From JACCZX01 sp963791315 (GTDB lineage Bacteria; Pseudomonadota; Gammaproteobacteria; Burkholderiales; Burkholderiaceae_F): a stretch of DNA of 64,000 nt. The stretch covers positions 62,001 through 126,000 of the forward strand of contig CAWBRQ010000008.1 in assembly GCA_963791315.1 (NCBI GenBank), given 5' to 3'. Positions 48,056 through 56,099 of this stretch are shown piece after piece; the stretch's first letter is position 1, and each line of letters begins with the position of its first letter. Position numbers and translations under genes: made by a program. The notes under the pieces are model-generated. The model did no database searches. It saw nothing but the letters and a program-made list of their open reading frames with translations, and had not been told where the DNA came from.

Positions 48056-48793
48056 CCGACGTGCGCTGCTCGGGGTCCGCTCACGGCGGGTGCCAGGCCG
48101 AGTGTCAGATCCTGTGGAATGACGCTTGGCTGAGAAAAGTACCCAATTACCAGCCAGCGAAAGCCGTCGAAGAGCCGCGATGGTCCGACCCCCACCCCAA
48201 CCGTGCAGCGGACTTGGAGAAGAGCAATCCGACTTACTTCTGCCAGATGACTGCACTATGGGACGCATCGTGGCCTATGTCGTCCTATAGATATCCGGCA
48301 GGATTTTCGACCACTGATCTCCGGAAACGTCCCTCCTTTTGAATTCTTGCTAGCTATCCTTACGCGGCTTTTCAACATCGTGCAGGAGCTGCGGGGTGGG
48401 ATCGGCTATCCGTTTTTGCCGAAGTCGCAAATTAATGGTCAGCATCCGTCAGCCGAGCCGCACTTCGATGCGGGAGACGCGGTCGTTGTTCGCAGCAAGG
48501 ACGAGATTTCGCAGACGCTAGTGAACGGAAGGAATAAGGGGCTTTGGTTCGATCGAGACATGATTCGTTTCTGCGGTCGGCCTGCGATAGTCAGAAAGCG
48601 GGTGAGCCAAATCATCCATGAGGGCACAGGCAAGATGGTGATGATGAAAACCCCTTGCGTAATGCTCGAAGATGTAATCGCGACGGGCGAGTTTCTGCGC
48701 TCTTGTCCCCAGCACGAGTATATTTTTTGGCGCGAAATTTGGCTAAGGCGCTCGCCACAGGTTCAGCAAAACGAGATTGCGCCGGGTCGGTAG
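47770..48793 (+). CDS. Conserved protein with two copies of an unnamed domain (one frameshift)
   Basis: I take the TTG at 47770 as start. The first copy runs LRAGDLVQVRARHQIEATLD, PFMPEMEPFCEKVFRVHRRV, VVTLTDVRCSGSAHGGCQAE, ILWNDAWLRKV. One extra A near 48287 (TATAGATATC) shifts the frame; then DIRQDFRPLISGNVPPFEFL leads to the second copy: GDAVVVRSKDEISQTL, GLWFDRDMIRFCGRPAIVRK, PCVMLEDVIATGEFLRSCPQ, FWREIWLRRS. Corrected length is 340 residues. Each copy has paired Cys and a W(x3)WLR end, suggesting a metal-binding fold. I recognise the protein as a recurrent partner of polysaccharide genes but know no function for it. Confidence 0.65.
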
Positions 48794-48800
48794 GGATCGT

Positions 48801-49706
48801 ATGTCGGAAGCTTGCCTTATCACTGTAGGACTGCCGGTATACAACTCGGAGCGGTACGTGAGGCAGTCGATAGACTCACTGCTTGCACAGACTTTTCGCG
48901 ATTTCGTGCTGATTATCAGTGACAACGCGTCGACCGACGGGACAGCGCAAATCTGCAAGCAATACGCTGCTCGGGATGCGCGGGTCAAGTACTTCCGGAA
49001 TGAAACGAACATCGGCAATCCTCGCAACTTCAACCGGGTTGCCGAGCTGACCAACACCCGCTACCTTAAATGGTCGACAGCTGACGACTTCTGGGAGCCG
49101 GGCTTTCTCGAACGCGCATTGGAGGTGATGGAGCGCGACGCGACGATCGCACTTTGCTATCCGCAGGCGGTTCTTGTGGATGCCGACGGTCGGAACCCGC
49201 AGAACTACGATGACGTCCTTCATCTTGTCCAGGAGGATCCGGCCGATCGCTTTGTCGCATTGCTCGACAAGATAAAACTCGCGCATCAGCATCTTGGCTT
49301 GATCAGGATGGCACACCTGCGCAAAACGCAGCTGCTTGGGGCGTACGTAGCCTCTGATGTCAACCTGTTGGCCGAGCTGAGCTTGTACGGCAAGTTCTTC
49401 GAGCTACCTGATCGTGTTTTCTTTCGGAGATTTCACAAGGACTCCGGAAGCTGGAAGCGTGGAGACGTGGAGCACGAAGTCCGGCGATATCATGCGAGCG
49501 GCGTGAAGAATATCGGTCTTAACAAGTGGCACCGCCACCTCGGATTCTTCCAAGCAGTGCAAAGGTCTCCTCTTCCGCTGAAATCCAAGGCGCGGCTCTA
49601 TCGGTATCTCCTGCGGCGCATGATCTGGGACCGTCGCGACCTGAGCGCCGAATTGAGTGCGTATGTGCGAACTGCCTTGTCTAGCCGGCCCACTGCGTTT
49701 CGTTAG
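48801..49706 (+). CDS. Glycosyltransferase family 2
   Basis: A 301-residue transferase starting at ATG 48801 after TAGGGATCGT. The GT-A fold is shown by LITVGLPVYNSERYVRQSID, FVLIISDNASTDGTAQICKQ, FRNETNIGNPRNFNRVAELT and KWSTADDFWEPGFLERAL, where TADD is the metal-binding DXD equivalent. The C-terminal half (RFHKDSGSWKRGD, then basic helices) would contact the acceptor. It adds one sugar to the growing lipid-linked unit. It is the only glycosyltransferase in the window, so most of the assembly genes must lie outside. It is followed by the flippase gene. Confidence 0.9.
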   Translation: MSEACLITVGLPVYNSERYVRQSIDSLLAQTFRDFVLIISDNASTDGTAQICKQYAARDARVKYFRNETNIGNPRNFNRVAELTNTRYLKWSTADDFWEPGFLERALEVMERDATIALCYPQAVLVDADGRNPQNYDDVLHLVQEDPADRFVALLDKIKLAHQHLGLIRMAHLRKTQLLGAYVASDVNLLAELSLYGKFFELPDRVFFRRFHKDSGSWKRGDVEHEVRRYHASGVKNIGLNKWHRHLGFFQAVQRSPLPLKSKARLYRYLLRRMIWDRRDLSAELSAYVRTALSSRPTAFR

Positions 49707-49787
49707 GTCGCGAACCTGAAAGTCAAATACGCCGGAGCCGAGCCTAGGTTGTACGCATCCTTAGGCAGTCCCTGCGCGAACTAACGC

Positions 49788-51263
49788 ATGAGAAAACAAA
49801 TCGCGACAGGCGCCGCCTGGATGGTGTTCTTTCGACTGATCGATCGATCGCTCGGCATCATCAGCATGGCCATTCTTGCTCGCCTGCTGATTCCTGCGGA
49901 TTTCGGCCTGGTCGCCATGGCCATGTCCATTATTGGGCTGATCGAACTGACAACCGCGTTTAGTTTCGAGATCGCGCTGATCCAGAAGGCCAGCCCGGAG
50001 CGGGTGCACTACGACACCGCTTTCACGCTGAACGCGTTGTTGGCCACAGGTGGAGCCATTCTGACAGCGGGTCTTGCTCACCCAGCGGCCGCGTTTTACA
50101 GCGAGCCTCGACTCGTCCCGGTCATGTTCGCACTTGGCGCTGTGTGGCTGATTTCAGGCTTCGAGAACATCGGCACCGTCAACTTCAGACGCAACATGGA
50201 CTTCGGGAGGGAGTTTCGCTTCCTGGCTTACAAACGCGTCATTTCGTTCGTCGTGGCGGTCACAGCCGCGTTGACGCTCCGCTCGTACTGGGCGCTAGTC
50301 ATCGGGACCTTCGCAGGGCGATCGGCTGGAGTGATCCTGAGCTACTTGATGGAGCCGTTCCGTCCGAGGCCTTCGCTCGCCGCGAGCCGCCAGATGTTTT
50401 CCTTTTCGGGATGGATGCTCGTTGTCAACATAGCTTCCGCCGTCATTGGCAAGATTCCGTTGTTCTTTGTTGGCAGGATGTTCGGTGCACAGACGCTCGG
50501 CGCCTACACGGTCGGCGCGGAGATCGCTCAGCTGGCACACACCGAGTTGGTCGCACCGATCAATCGCGCCATGATCCCCGGTTTCTCTCGTCTCGCAGAC
50601 GACCTTGAGGCGTTTCGACGAACTTGTATCGACGCTGCCGCAGGGATACTGCTTCTTGTGCTGCCGGCGAGTGTCGGCATCGCGGTTCTTGCAGGGCCAA
50701 TCGTTCGCGTCTTGCTCGGCGAGCAATGGAACGAGGCGGTGCCGGTAATTCAGGTTCTGGCATTTTCGGGAGCAGTGAACGCGATCGTGTCAAACAACAG
50801 CGCCGCATATGTCGCATTGGGGCGCCCCCACCTTTTCGCCGTGATTCTGCTTTCGCGCGTAGTCGTCTTGATTCCAATGCTGTTTCTTCTCTCAAGGCAG
50901 CTAGGACTTCTCGGGATCGTTTACGCGGAGTTCCTCGCGGCAGCTGCCAGTCTCTTCATCAGCTACCCGATCCTCTTCCAACAACTGCGAGTTCCGGTGC
51001 GAGCGTACGCAGCAGCGCTATGGCGCCCATTCCTCGCAAGCGCGGTCATGGGTGCCACGGTGCTTGCGGTCCTGCCGGGAATGGGTCTCGATCAGACCCT
51101 GGGCCAAGCAGTGCACGACCTGGTAATTGGCGTTCCGGTGGGCATGGTGACTTATGCCTTCATGGTGTGGGGGCTCTGGAGGCTGTCGCGTCGTGCGGAT
51201 GCCGTCGAGCTTGCGCTCGCGCGCTATGTCATATCGACTTGTCGCTCATTCGTGAAGCGATAA
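49788..51263 (+). CDS. Wzx-type lipid-linked oligosaccharide flippase
   Basis: A 491-residue membrane protein of the MOP/PST superfamily (Polysacc_synt_3). It has about 12-14 hydrophobic helices beginning RKQIATGAAWMVFFRLIDRS and LLIPADFGLVAMAMSIIGLI, and includes FENIGTVNFRRNMDFGREFR and FFVGRMFGAQTLGAYTVGAE. These proteins flip undecaprenyl-linked repeat units across the inner membrane for Wzy-type assembly. The gene follows the glycosyltransferase after 81 bases. It is the last gene before a block of minus-strand surface proteins. The frame is intact. Confidence 0.9.
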   Translation: MRKQIATGAAWMVFFRLIDRSLGIISMAILARLLIPADFGLVAMAMSIIGLIELTTAFSFEIALIQKASPERVHYDTAFTLNALLATGGAILTAGLAHPAAAFYSEPRLVPVMFALGAVWLISGFENIGTVNFRRNMDFGREFRFLAYKRVISFVVAVTAALTLRSYWALVIGTFAGRSAGVILSYLMEPFRPRPSLAASRQMFSFSGWMLVVNIASAVIGKIPLFFVGRMFGAQTLGAYTVGAEIAQLAHTELVAPINRAMIPGFSRLADDLEAFRRTCIDAAAGILLLVLPASVGIAVLAGPIVRVLLGEQWNEAVPVIQVLAFSGAVNAIVSNNSAAYVALGRPHLFAVILLSRVVVLIPMLFLLSRQLGLLGIVYAEFLAAAASLFISYPILFQQLRVPVRAYAAALWRPFLASAVMGATVLAVLPGMGLDQTLGQAVHDLVIGVPVGMVTYAFMVWGLWRLSRRADAVELALARYVISTCRSFVKR

Positions 51264-51317
51264 CTCTCGGCGCGCCTCTCCGCCCATTGGATGCAGCTCG
51301 AAAATCGGCGCCACTTC

Positions 51318-52058
51318 CTAAATCGAGACGACGCTGTAATCAGAGAAACCAAAATCCGTGAGTACAACGGGGGCGTGCGCGTAGAAGGCAATTCCGGGTT
51401 GACCGTCCGCAAACGTGCTGTCGCTTGCTTCGGCGATCAATAGCGGAATCCCCGTGTTGACCGGGATATGCCATAACCGAATCAGGCTACCGACAATACG
51501 CGCGCGAATCTTGTCTCCGGTTACGGCAACCGGACTGCCGCCATAGACGCTTAGTCGTAAGTCGGTGAAATCCCCACGCGGACCGTTCCAGCGCACTATC
51601 GCCACTCCTCCGCCGTTGACGTTGAACAAGCACTCGTACCCTCTCACCGAGGTCGACGTGTGCGCCATTCGGAACAGGAGTTCTGTTTCATAACCGGGTC
51701 CATTCTTATAGATCGTTGCCTCCGCCTGCACGTTCGGCGGAAAGCCACTCAGAATCGCATAAGCGTCGTCATACGCGTCGGTGTAGGCGACCGTGTGCGC
51801 CCGCCCGCCTGTCGTGTGAATGTTTTTCCACGCCGCCGCTGCGTGACTCCACGCCCCGCCCTCGGAGATCGGATTCTCGACCAGGTCGAAACTGGTTGAA
51901 TAGCTGCGCCCGGTGGTAATGGTGCAGTTGGTCGCTATCGACGTGCCCCCACTCACGCTGACCTGCGGCGGTGGGCATGGCTGAGCTGCCCAACCAAGGC
52001 CCGGGACCACGGCACCGGCCATGCTCGCCGAGGCCAAAACAAAGTCTCTTCGTTTCAT
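51318..52058 (-). CDS. Tat-exported lectin/glucanase-fold protein
   Basis: A 246-residue protein from the ATG at 52058. The signal MKRRDFVLASASMAGAVVPG has the twin arginine followed by a hydrophobic stretch and an Ala cleavage site. The mature part (TTGRSYSTSFDLVENPISEG, WKNIHTTGGRAHTVAYTDAY, NVQAEATIYKNGPGYETELL, IVRWNGPRGDFTDLR, QPGIAFYAHAPVVLTDFGF) is beta-rich with the GxAFY ending of concanavalin-like glucanase or DUF1080-type domains. It probably binds or cuts glycan, but no catalytic acid pair can be named by eye. It lies 20 bases after the polyproline lipoprotein on the same strand. Confidence 0.7.
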   Translation of the reverse strand: MKRRDFVLASASMAGAVVPGLGWAAQPCPPPQVSVSGGTSIATNCTITTGRSYSTSFDLVENPISEGGAWSHAAAAWKNIHTTGGRAHTVAYTDAYDDAYAILSGFPPNVQAEATIYKNGPGYETELLFRMAHTSTSVRGYECLFNVNGGGVAIVRWNGPRGDFTDLRLSVYGGSPVAVTGDKIRARIVGSLIRLWHIPVNTGIPLLIAEASDSTFADGQPGIAFYAHAPVVLTDFGFSDYSVVSI

Positions 52059-52078
52059 TTTGTTCACTGAAATTCGCT

Positions 52079-52871
52079 TTATGGAACCCTCTTGGACGCG
52101 ACGTTCGAAGCAACACTCGCAACGCCGGTCGAATTTACCGTTGCCACTGAAAAGTAGTACGTGCCAGGTGCAAGGCCGCTGATTACATGGCTCGTGATCC
52201 CCACTCCAGCCACGAATATTGATTGCGATAGATTGCCGGCGCTCGGGCCGTAGTAGACGCGATAGCCAGTGATATCCGTCAACGATGTGCCGTCCGTGTT
52301 CAGTAACGGCATCGACCACGAAACAGTCGCCGAGTACGTAGTCGGCGGTGGCGGTGGCGGCGGCGGCGGTGGTGGCGGCGGCGGCGGTGGCGGTGGCGGC
52401 GGTGGCGGCGGCGGTGGCGGCGGTGGCGGCGGTGGCGGCGGCGGTGGCGGCGGCGGCGGTGGCGGCGGCGGTGGCGGCGGCGGTGGCGGCGGTGGCGGTG
52501 GCGGCGGCGGCGGCGGCGGTGGCGGCGGCGGTGGCGGCGGCGGCGGTGGCGGCGGTGGCGGGCGGTGGTGGCGGTGGCGGTGGCGGTGGCGGCGGTGGCG
52601 GCGGTGGCGGCGGCGGTGGCGGCGGCGGCGGTGGCGGTGGTGGCGGCGGCGTGGTGGTGGCGGGTGGCGGTGGTGGTGGCGGCGGTGGTGGTGGCTTTTG
52701 CTCAGATGGAGGTGCCGGCGCCGGCGCAGGAGCCGGTGAAGGCGTAGCTTCACCTGTGGACGCAGGTGCTGCTGCGACCGTACTCTCGTCGGAGCCACCG
52801 CAGCCGGACAGAGCAAGAAGACCATTTGCCAGCAGCAGCGTCATCGCCGCGCGGCTCACTTTGTACTTCAT
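52079..52871 (-). CDS. Fn3-domain lipoprotein with a giant proline tract (one frameshift)
   Basis: The N-terminus MKYKVSRAAMTLLLANGLLA followed by LSGCGGS is a lipoprotein signal with a lipobox Cys. A short Ala/Pro stretch leads into a proline-coding tract over 52343-52694, about 117 codons, with one ATTT interruption near 52640-52655. One extra G at 52560-52562 breaks the frame; without it the tract is continuous at about 113 prolines. A fibronectin type III domain follows (TTYSATVSWSMPLLNTDGTS, ITGYRVYYGPSAGNLSQSIF, HVISGLAPGTYYFSVATVNS). Corrected length is 263 residues. The protein would be tethered to a membrane with a stiff rod holding the Fn3 domain. Paralogue at 53149. Confidence 0.78.
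52343..52694 (-). repeat. CCN trinucleotide tract encoding polyproline
   Basis: About 352 bases made almost only of CCG and CCA codons on the minus strand (CGG/TGG on plus). There is one extra base at about 52560 and a local four-codon interruption. The mix of CCG and CCA in irregular order shows it is not a pure microsatellite. Its plus-strand translation as polyglycine or poly-Arg/Trp is a shadow. Confidence 0.9.
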
Positions 52872-53148
52872 GTTCAGCGGTCCAACTTCTTAGTCATGCA
52901 TTGGTTTCACAGTAAGGGATGAGCATGAAACTACGAGAAGAGGTGCCGTCGGCAATTATCGGTCCCCAGGCTGATCCCGCGTATATCGACCATCTGGTGT
53001 AGCGGCGATCAAATGAACGTGCCAATTGTACTTTGCGCGATCGAGGGTGTAACGGCTTGACGGTATGCGCGCGAGACGTTGCGTATACCTTGACGCACAC
53101 GCGATCGTGTTTCAAATGATGTTTGCCCTTACGTCATCCGTGTTCAGT
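52872..53148. other. Gap between the two Fn3 lipoprotein genes
   Basis: No supported gene lies here. It holds the promoter of the polyproline lipoprotein. A TGGCACG-like -24 half on the minus strand near 53009-53015 lacks a proper -12 half. I see no terminator hairpin with a T-run. Confidence 0.35.
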
Positions 53149-53565
53149 CTACGGAACCGTCTTGGAAGCAGGAATTGAAAGATCACTTGCGGCGCCCGCC
53201 GAGTTCAATGTGGCCACCGCAAAGTAGTACGTTCCCGCCGCGAGACCGCTGACCACATGGTTGGTGATCCCCATTCCTGACACCAGAAATGATTGCGACA
53301 GAGTGCCGGCACTCGTGCCGTAGTAGACACGATAGCCACTGATGTCGGTCAGCGATGTGCCGTCCGTATTCAGTAGCGGCACCGACCACGAAACGGTCGC
53401 TGAGTATGTCGTCGGTGGCGGCGCGGGTGTGGGTGCAGGTGAAGGTGCTGGCGCAGGCGCTCCAGCAACGGCGGCAGCCCCGTCGGAACCACCACATCCT
53501 GCGAATGCCAAAACGCTATTCGCCACTACCAGCGAGATTGCAGTGCGGCCCAACGCGCGCTTCAT
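53149..53565 (-). CDS. Fn3-domain lipoprotein, short-linker paralogue
   Basis: A 138-residue protein from the ATG at 53565 (MKRALGRTAISLVVANSVLA). FAGCGGSDG is the lipobox. The linker is only AGAPAPAPSPAPTPAPPP, then an Fn3 domain nearly identical in wording to the neighbour: TTYSATVSWSVPLLNTDGTS, ISGYRVYYGTSAGTLSQSFL, HVVSGLAAGTYYFAVATLNS. The two genes are tandem duplicates whose main difference is the linker length. Function is unknown; Fn3 domains in surface proteins usually bind glycans or proteins. It is divergent from the FemAB-like gene. Confidence 0.82.
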   Translation of the reverse strand: MKRALGRTAISLVVANSVLAFAGCGGSDGAAAVAGAPAPAPSPAPTPAPPPTTYSATVSWSVPLLNTDGTSLTDISGYRVYYGTSAGTLSQSFLVSGMGITNHVVSGLAAGTYYFAVATLNSAGAASDLSIPASKTVP

Positions 53566-53664
53566 TTCAGACGTTCCTTCCATCTAAAAACATCCCCTTT
53601 GATCTTCACTCCGGAAGTCAAGGCGTCGAGGAGAGTGTTCGCATGGTGAACTACAATTCAAGCC

Positions 53665-54777
53665 GTGCAGAGTACATCCGAGACCACGGTGCGCCGATTG
53701 GCGGACTCCGAATGTGCGGCTTGGAACCAGTATCTCGCGCAACGGGGACCCGGCTACCTTTTTCATCGTGCAGAGTGGGATCGGGTGTTCGCTGCGTACG
53801 GACTCCTCACCATACGACTCGCAGCCTTTCGCCAGGGGCAGATTGTGGGCATTTTGCCACTCGTCTGGCAGCGCAGTGTCCTTTTCGGGAAACATCTAGT
53901 CTCCCTTCCCTGGTTTGACGCCGCAGGGCTTCTGGTCGATGACGGCCTTGCACAACGCGTACTGCTGGAAGAAGCCGCTCGTTTGGCAGATGCCTATCGC
54001 GTTCAGACAGTGCAGCTACGGCAACTGGAAGAGGGGGTGGGGACCTGCCCCCTCTTCCAGTCCGAACACCTCCGCACCGACAAGGTGCTGATGCGTGTCG
54101 CGCTGAGTCCAGACCCGGAGGTCATCTGGCGCGGCCTGTTACCCAAGGTTCGGAACCATGTTCGCAAAGCAGAGAAGTCCGGTTTAGTGGTGAGTTGCGG
54201 CGGTGCGGAACTCCTGGGCGATTTCTATCGAATCTACTCGGAAAACATGCGCGACTTGGGAAGCCCACCGCACCATCGTCGCTTCTTTCAAGCGATACTG
54301 ACCAACTTCGAGGGCGAGTCGAACATCTACGTCGTCCGAATGGGCACCGAAACAATCGGCGCCGGGTTCACGATGACCAACGGCGGCGTACTGGAGATTC
54401 CGTGGGCATCCAGTCTGGAGCGTTACAACCCATACTGTGTAAATCACCTGATGTACTGGCGCATCTTGGAGTCAGCGTGTCGTCAGGGCTACGCTTGGTT
54501 CAGTCTCGGGCGCAGCTCCCCGGGCTCCGGTCCTTACACGTTCAAGAAAGGGTGGGAATCCAAGGAGATCCAGTCGGGACGCGAAGAGAGCAAAGAATCG
54601 CAACTGTACTGGTACTACCTGACTCCAGGAAAAGCACAGAGGACCCGGCACGGGAGTGCCGTCACCCACTCCCCTACCGCACAGGAAAGTTACGGCTGGG
54701 CTGTTCGCATTTGGCAACGCCTCCCCGTATGGCTATCAAACTTCCTCGGACCTCGAATTATCGCCAAGCTCCCCTGA
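53665..54777 (+). CDS. FemAB family protein associated with PEP-CTERM systems
   Basis: A 370-residue acyltransferase-fold protein of the FemAB/GNAT type, usually found in exosortase/PEP-CTERM polysaccharide loci (TIGR03019). It starts at GTG 53665 with RRLADSECAAWNQYLAQRGP and then LFHRAEWDRVFAAYGLLTIR. The central part has LLPKVRNHVRKAEKSGLVVS and FYRIYSENMRDLGSPPHHRR. The second GNAT half includes GFTMTNGGVLEIPWASSLER and WFSLGRSSPGSGPYTFKKGW. It probably transfers an amino-acyl or acyl group onto the polymer or a protein. The start is uncertain. A perfect 14-base inverted repeat lies inside it at 54024-54061. Confidence 0.88.
   Translation: MQSTSETTVRRLADSECAAWNQYLAQRGPGYLFHRAEWDRVFAAYGLLTIRLAAFRQGQIVGILPLVWQRSVLFGKHLVSLPWFDAAGLLVDDGLAQRVLLEEAARLADAYRVQTVQLRQLEEGVGTCPLFQSEHLRTDKVLMRVALSPDPEVIWRGLLPKVRNHVRKAEKSGLVVSCGGAELLGDFYRIYSENMRDLGSPPHHRRFFQAILTNFEGESNIYVVRMGTETIGAGFTMTNGGVLEIPWASSLERYNPYCVNHLMYWRILESACRQGYAWFSLGRSSPGSGPYTFKKGWESKEIQSGREESKESQLYWYYLTPGKAQRTRHGSAVTHSPTAQESYGWAVRIWQRLPVWLSNFLGPRIIAKLP
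54024..54061. repeat. Perfect 14-base inverted repeat inside the FemAB-like gene
   Basis: ACTGGAAGAGGGGG (54024-54037) and CCCCCTCTTCCAGT (54048-54061) are exact reverse complements, 10 bases apart. It codes for the LEEGVGTCPLF segment. This is an unusually strong stem for coding sequence. It may be an mRNA hairpin or the trace of a small palindromic insertion. Confidence 0.8.
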
Positions 54778-54893
54778 GGAAAGTCTTTTGGAAAGGCTCG
54801 AATACCAACCATTGAATAATACGGTCGAGAACTCGTGTGGCGGTCACTCTCTGAACTGTCGGGCAGTCAGTGTCAGGAACTAGAGGCAGGGAA

Positions 54894-55613
54894 ATGTTTC
54901 AACTGAGAAAAACACTAAGAAACATCTACCAGTTGTTGCCCGAGCCGCCGTCAACCAATTATCTCTATCGGAAGATAACGCCGAATCCCTATGACTTGCT
55001 TCCGCCGGCGCCGGTCATCTTCGACATCGGATCCAAGGAAGCTCGAGGTTCATACGCCTTTGGAGCGCCGCCCGGGAACGCCAAAGTTGTTTGTGTCGAC
55101 ATAGAAGATGGTCCCGGTGTCGACTTGGTGGCTGACATCCACGATCTACACATGGTGCCCAACGACAGCGTGGACTGCGTGACCAGCGTGAGTGTTCTGG
55201 AACACGTCCGCTATCCGCAGAAAGTGCTCAAAGAGATATTCAGGATCGTCAAGCCGGGCGGCATCATTTACATCAACGTCCCATTTATTTTTCCTTTTCA
55301 CGCAGATCCTGACGACTTCTACCGATTCTCGTACCAAGGCATAAAGATCCTGTGCGAGAACTTTGAATGTATCGACAGCGGATTCAATCGAGGGCCTGCG
55401 TCAACCATGCATCACCTTCTGGTGCACTTCATGGCAATGTTGTTCTGCTTTAACAGTAAGACGCTCTATGGGATCAACGTCGACGCATTCAAATGGCTTT
55501 TCTTCTGGATCAAGTATCTGGACAAATTCATGGCACGCTATCAAGTTGCTCATGTAATACACGCCGGCTCATATTTTATTGGTCGAAAGCCTGCTCAACG
55601 GGCACCAAACTAG
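54894..55613 (+). CDS. Class I SAM-dependent methyltransferase
   Basis: A 239-residue enzyme starting at ATG 54894 after GAGGCAGGGAA. Motif I is PVIFDIGSKEARGSYAFGAP, the acidic strand is KVVCVDIEDGPGVDLVADIH, and VDCVTSVSVLEHVRYPQKVL with FRIVKPGGIIYINVPF are motifs of the Methyltransf_11 family. The C-terminal part is unusually aromatic and may touch the membrane. It probably methylates a sugar or a terminal residue of the polymer; the substrate is inferred only from location. It follows the FemAB-like gene after 116 bases. Confidence 0.85.
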   Translation: MFQLRKTLRNIYQLLPEPPSTNYLYRKITPNPYDLLPPAPVIFDIGSKEARGSYAFGAPPGNAKVVCVDIEDGPGVDLVADIHDLHMVPNDSVDCVTSVSVLEHVRYPQKVLKEIFRIVKPGGIIYINVPFIFPFHADPDDFYRFSYQGIKILCENFECIDSGFNRGPASTMHHLLVHFMAMLFCFNSKTLYGINVDAFKWLFFWIKYLDKFMARYQVAHVIHAGSYFIGRKPAQRAPN

Positions 55614-55685
55614 CTCAAGAGCTTGGCCGTTGTCGGCATGTTCCCTCTTCCTTACGCAACATGACTGGACAGAAGAGTGACCTTC

Positions 55686-56051
55686 ATGATGACTGATAAG
55701 CGCCGCGATCTGCTGAAGCTGGGCGCGTTCGGGTGTGCGATTACCCTCGCGGGTCGTGTCCGAAGCGATGCGGGCGAACCATCGATTGCGAAGGCACGGC
55801 CCGTTTCACCCACAGTGTGGGATCCATCGCCCTGGCTGGTGTTTGCCGCTACAAGGCACCCTGTTAGGGTTGATTTGTCACAGACATTGCCGAGCGGCGT
55901 AAGCCGGGGTGGTACGTTCAGCCTTGCCTCAACAAGCCGTTCACTGCCCAGCGGCGTGTCGTTATCAACGCAAGGTGTTCTCACCCTTGTCGATCCCATC
56001 GCGGGAATAACGAGCAACATAATATTTGCCTACGCAGAACCCGCCGCGTGA
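55686..56051 (+). CDS. Small Tat-exported protein with Ig-like segment
   Basis: About 121 residues from the ATG at 55686. The start MMTDKRRDLLKLGAFGCAIT is a good Tat signal, with the twin arginine followed by LLKLG. The mature part (FAATRHPVRVDLSQTLPSGV, GGTFSLASTSRSLPSGVSLS, TQGVLTLVDPIAGITSNIIF) resembles a single bacterial putative-Ig (cadherin-like) repeat. No catalytic motif is present. It precedes a longer Tat-exported protein by 45 bases, so they may act together. The length and single domain are unusual for such proteins. Confidence 0.6.
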   Translation: MMTDKRRDLLKLGAFGCAITLAGRVRSDAGEPSIAKARPVSPTVWDPSPWLVFAATRHPVRVDLSQTLPSGVSRGGTFSLASTSRSLPSGVSLSTQGVLTLVDPIAGITSNIIFAYAEPAA

Positions 56052-56099
56052 GGTTGCAGCAGCACCGCCACTCGCGGGCTGTGTAATAGGGTCTGGTTG

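Noticed and set aside
52343..52694. CRISPR-like or phage-like repeat array
   Set aside because: There are no spacers; it is a three-base periodic coding tract.
52269..52893. Plus-strand polyglycine and alanine/valine-rich open frames
   Set aside because: They are the reverse reading of the proline tract and have no signal, ribosome site or domain.
53009..53024. Sigma-54 promoter before the polyproline lipoprotein
   Set aside because: The -24 half matches TGGCACG, but there is no GC at the required 10-base spacing.
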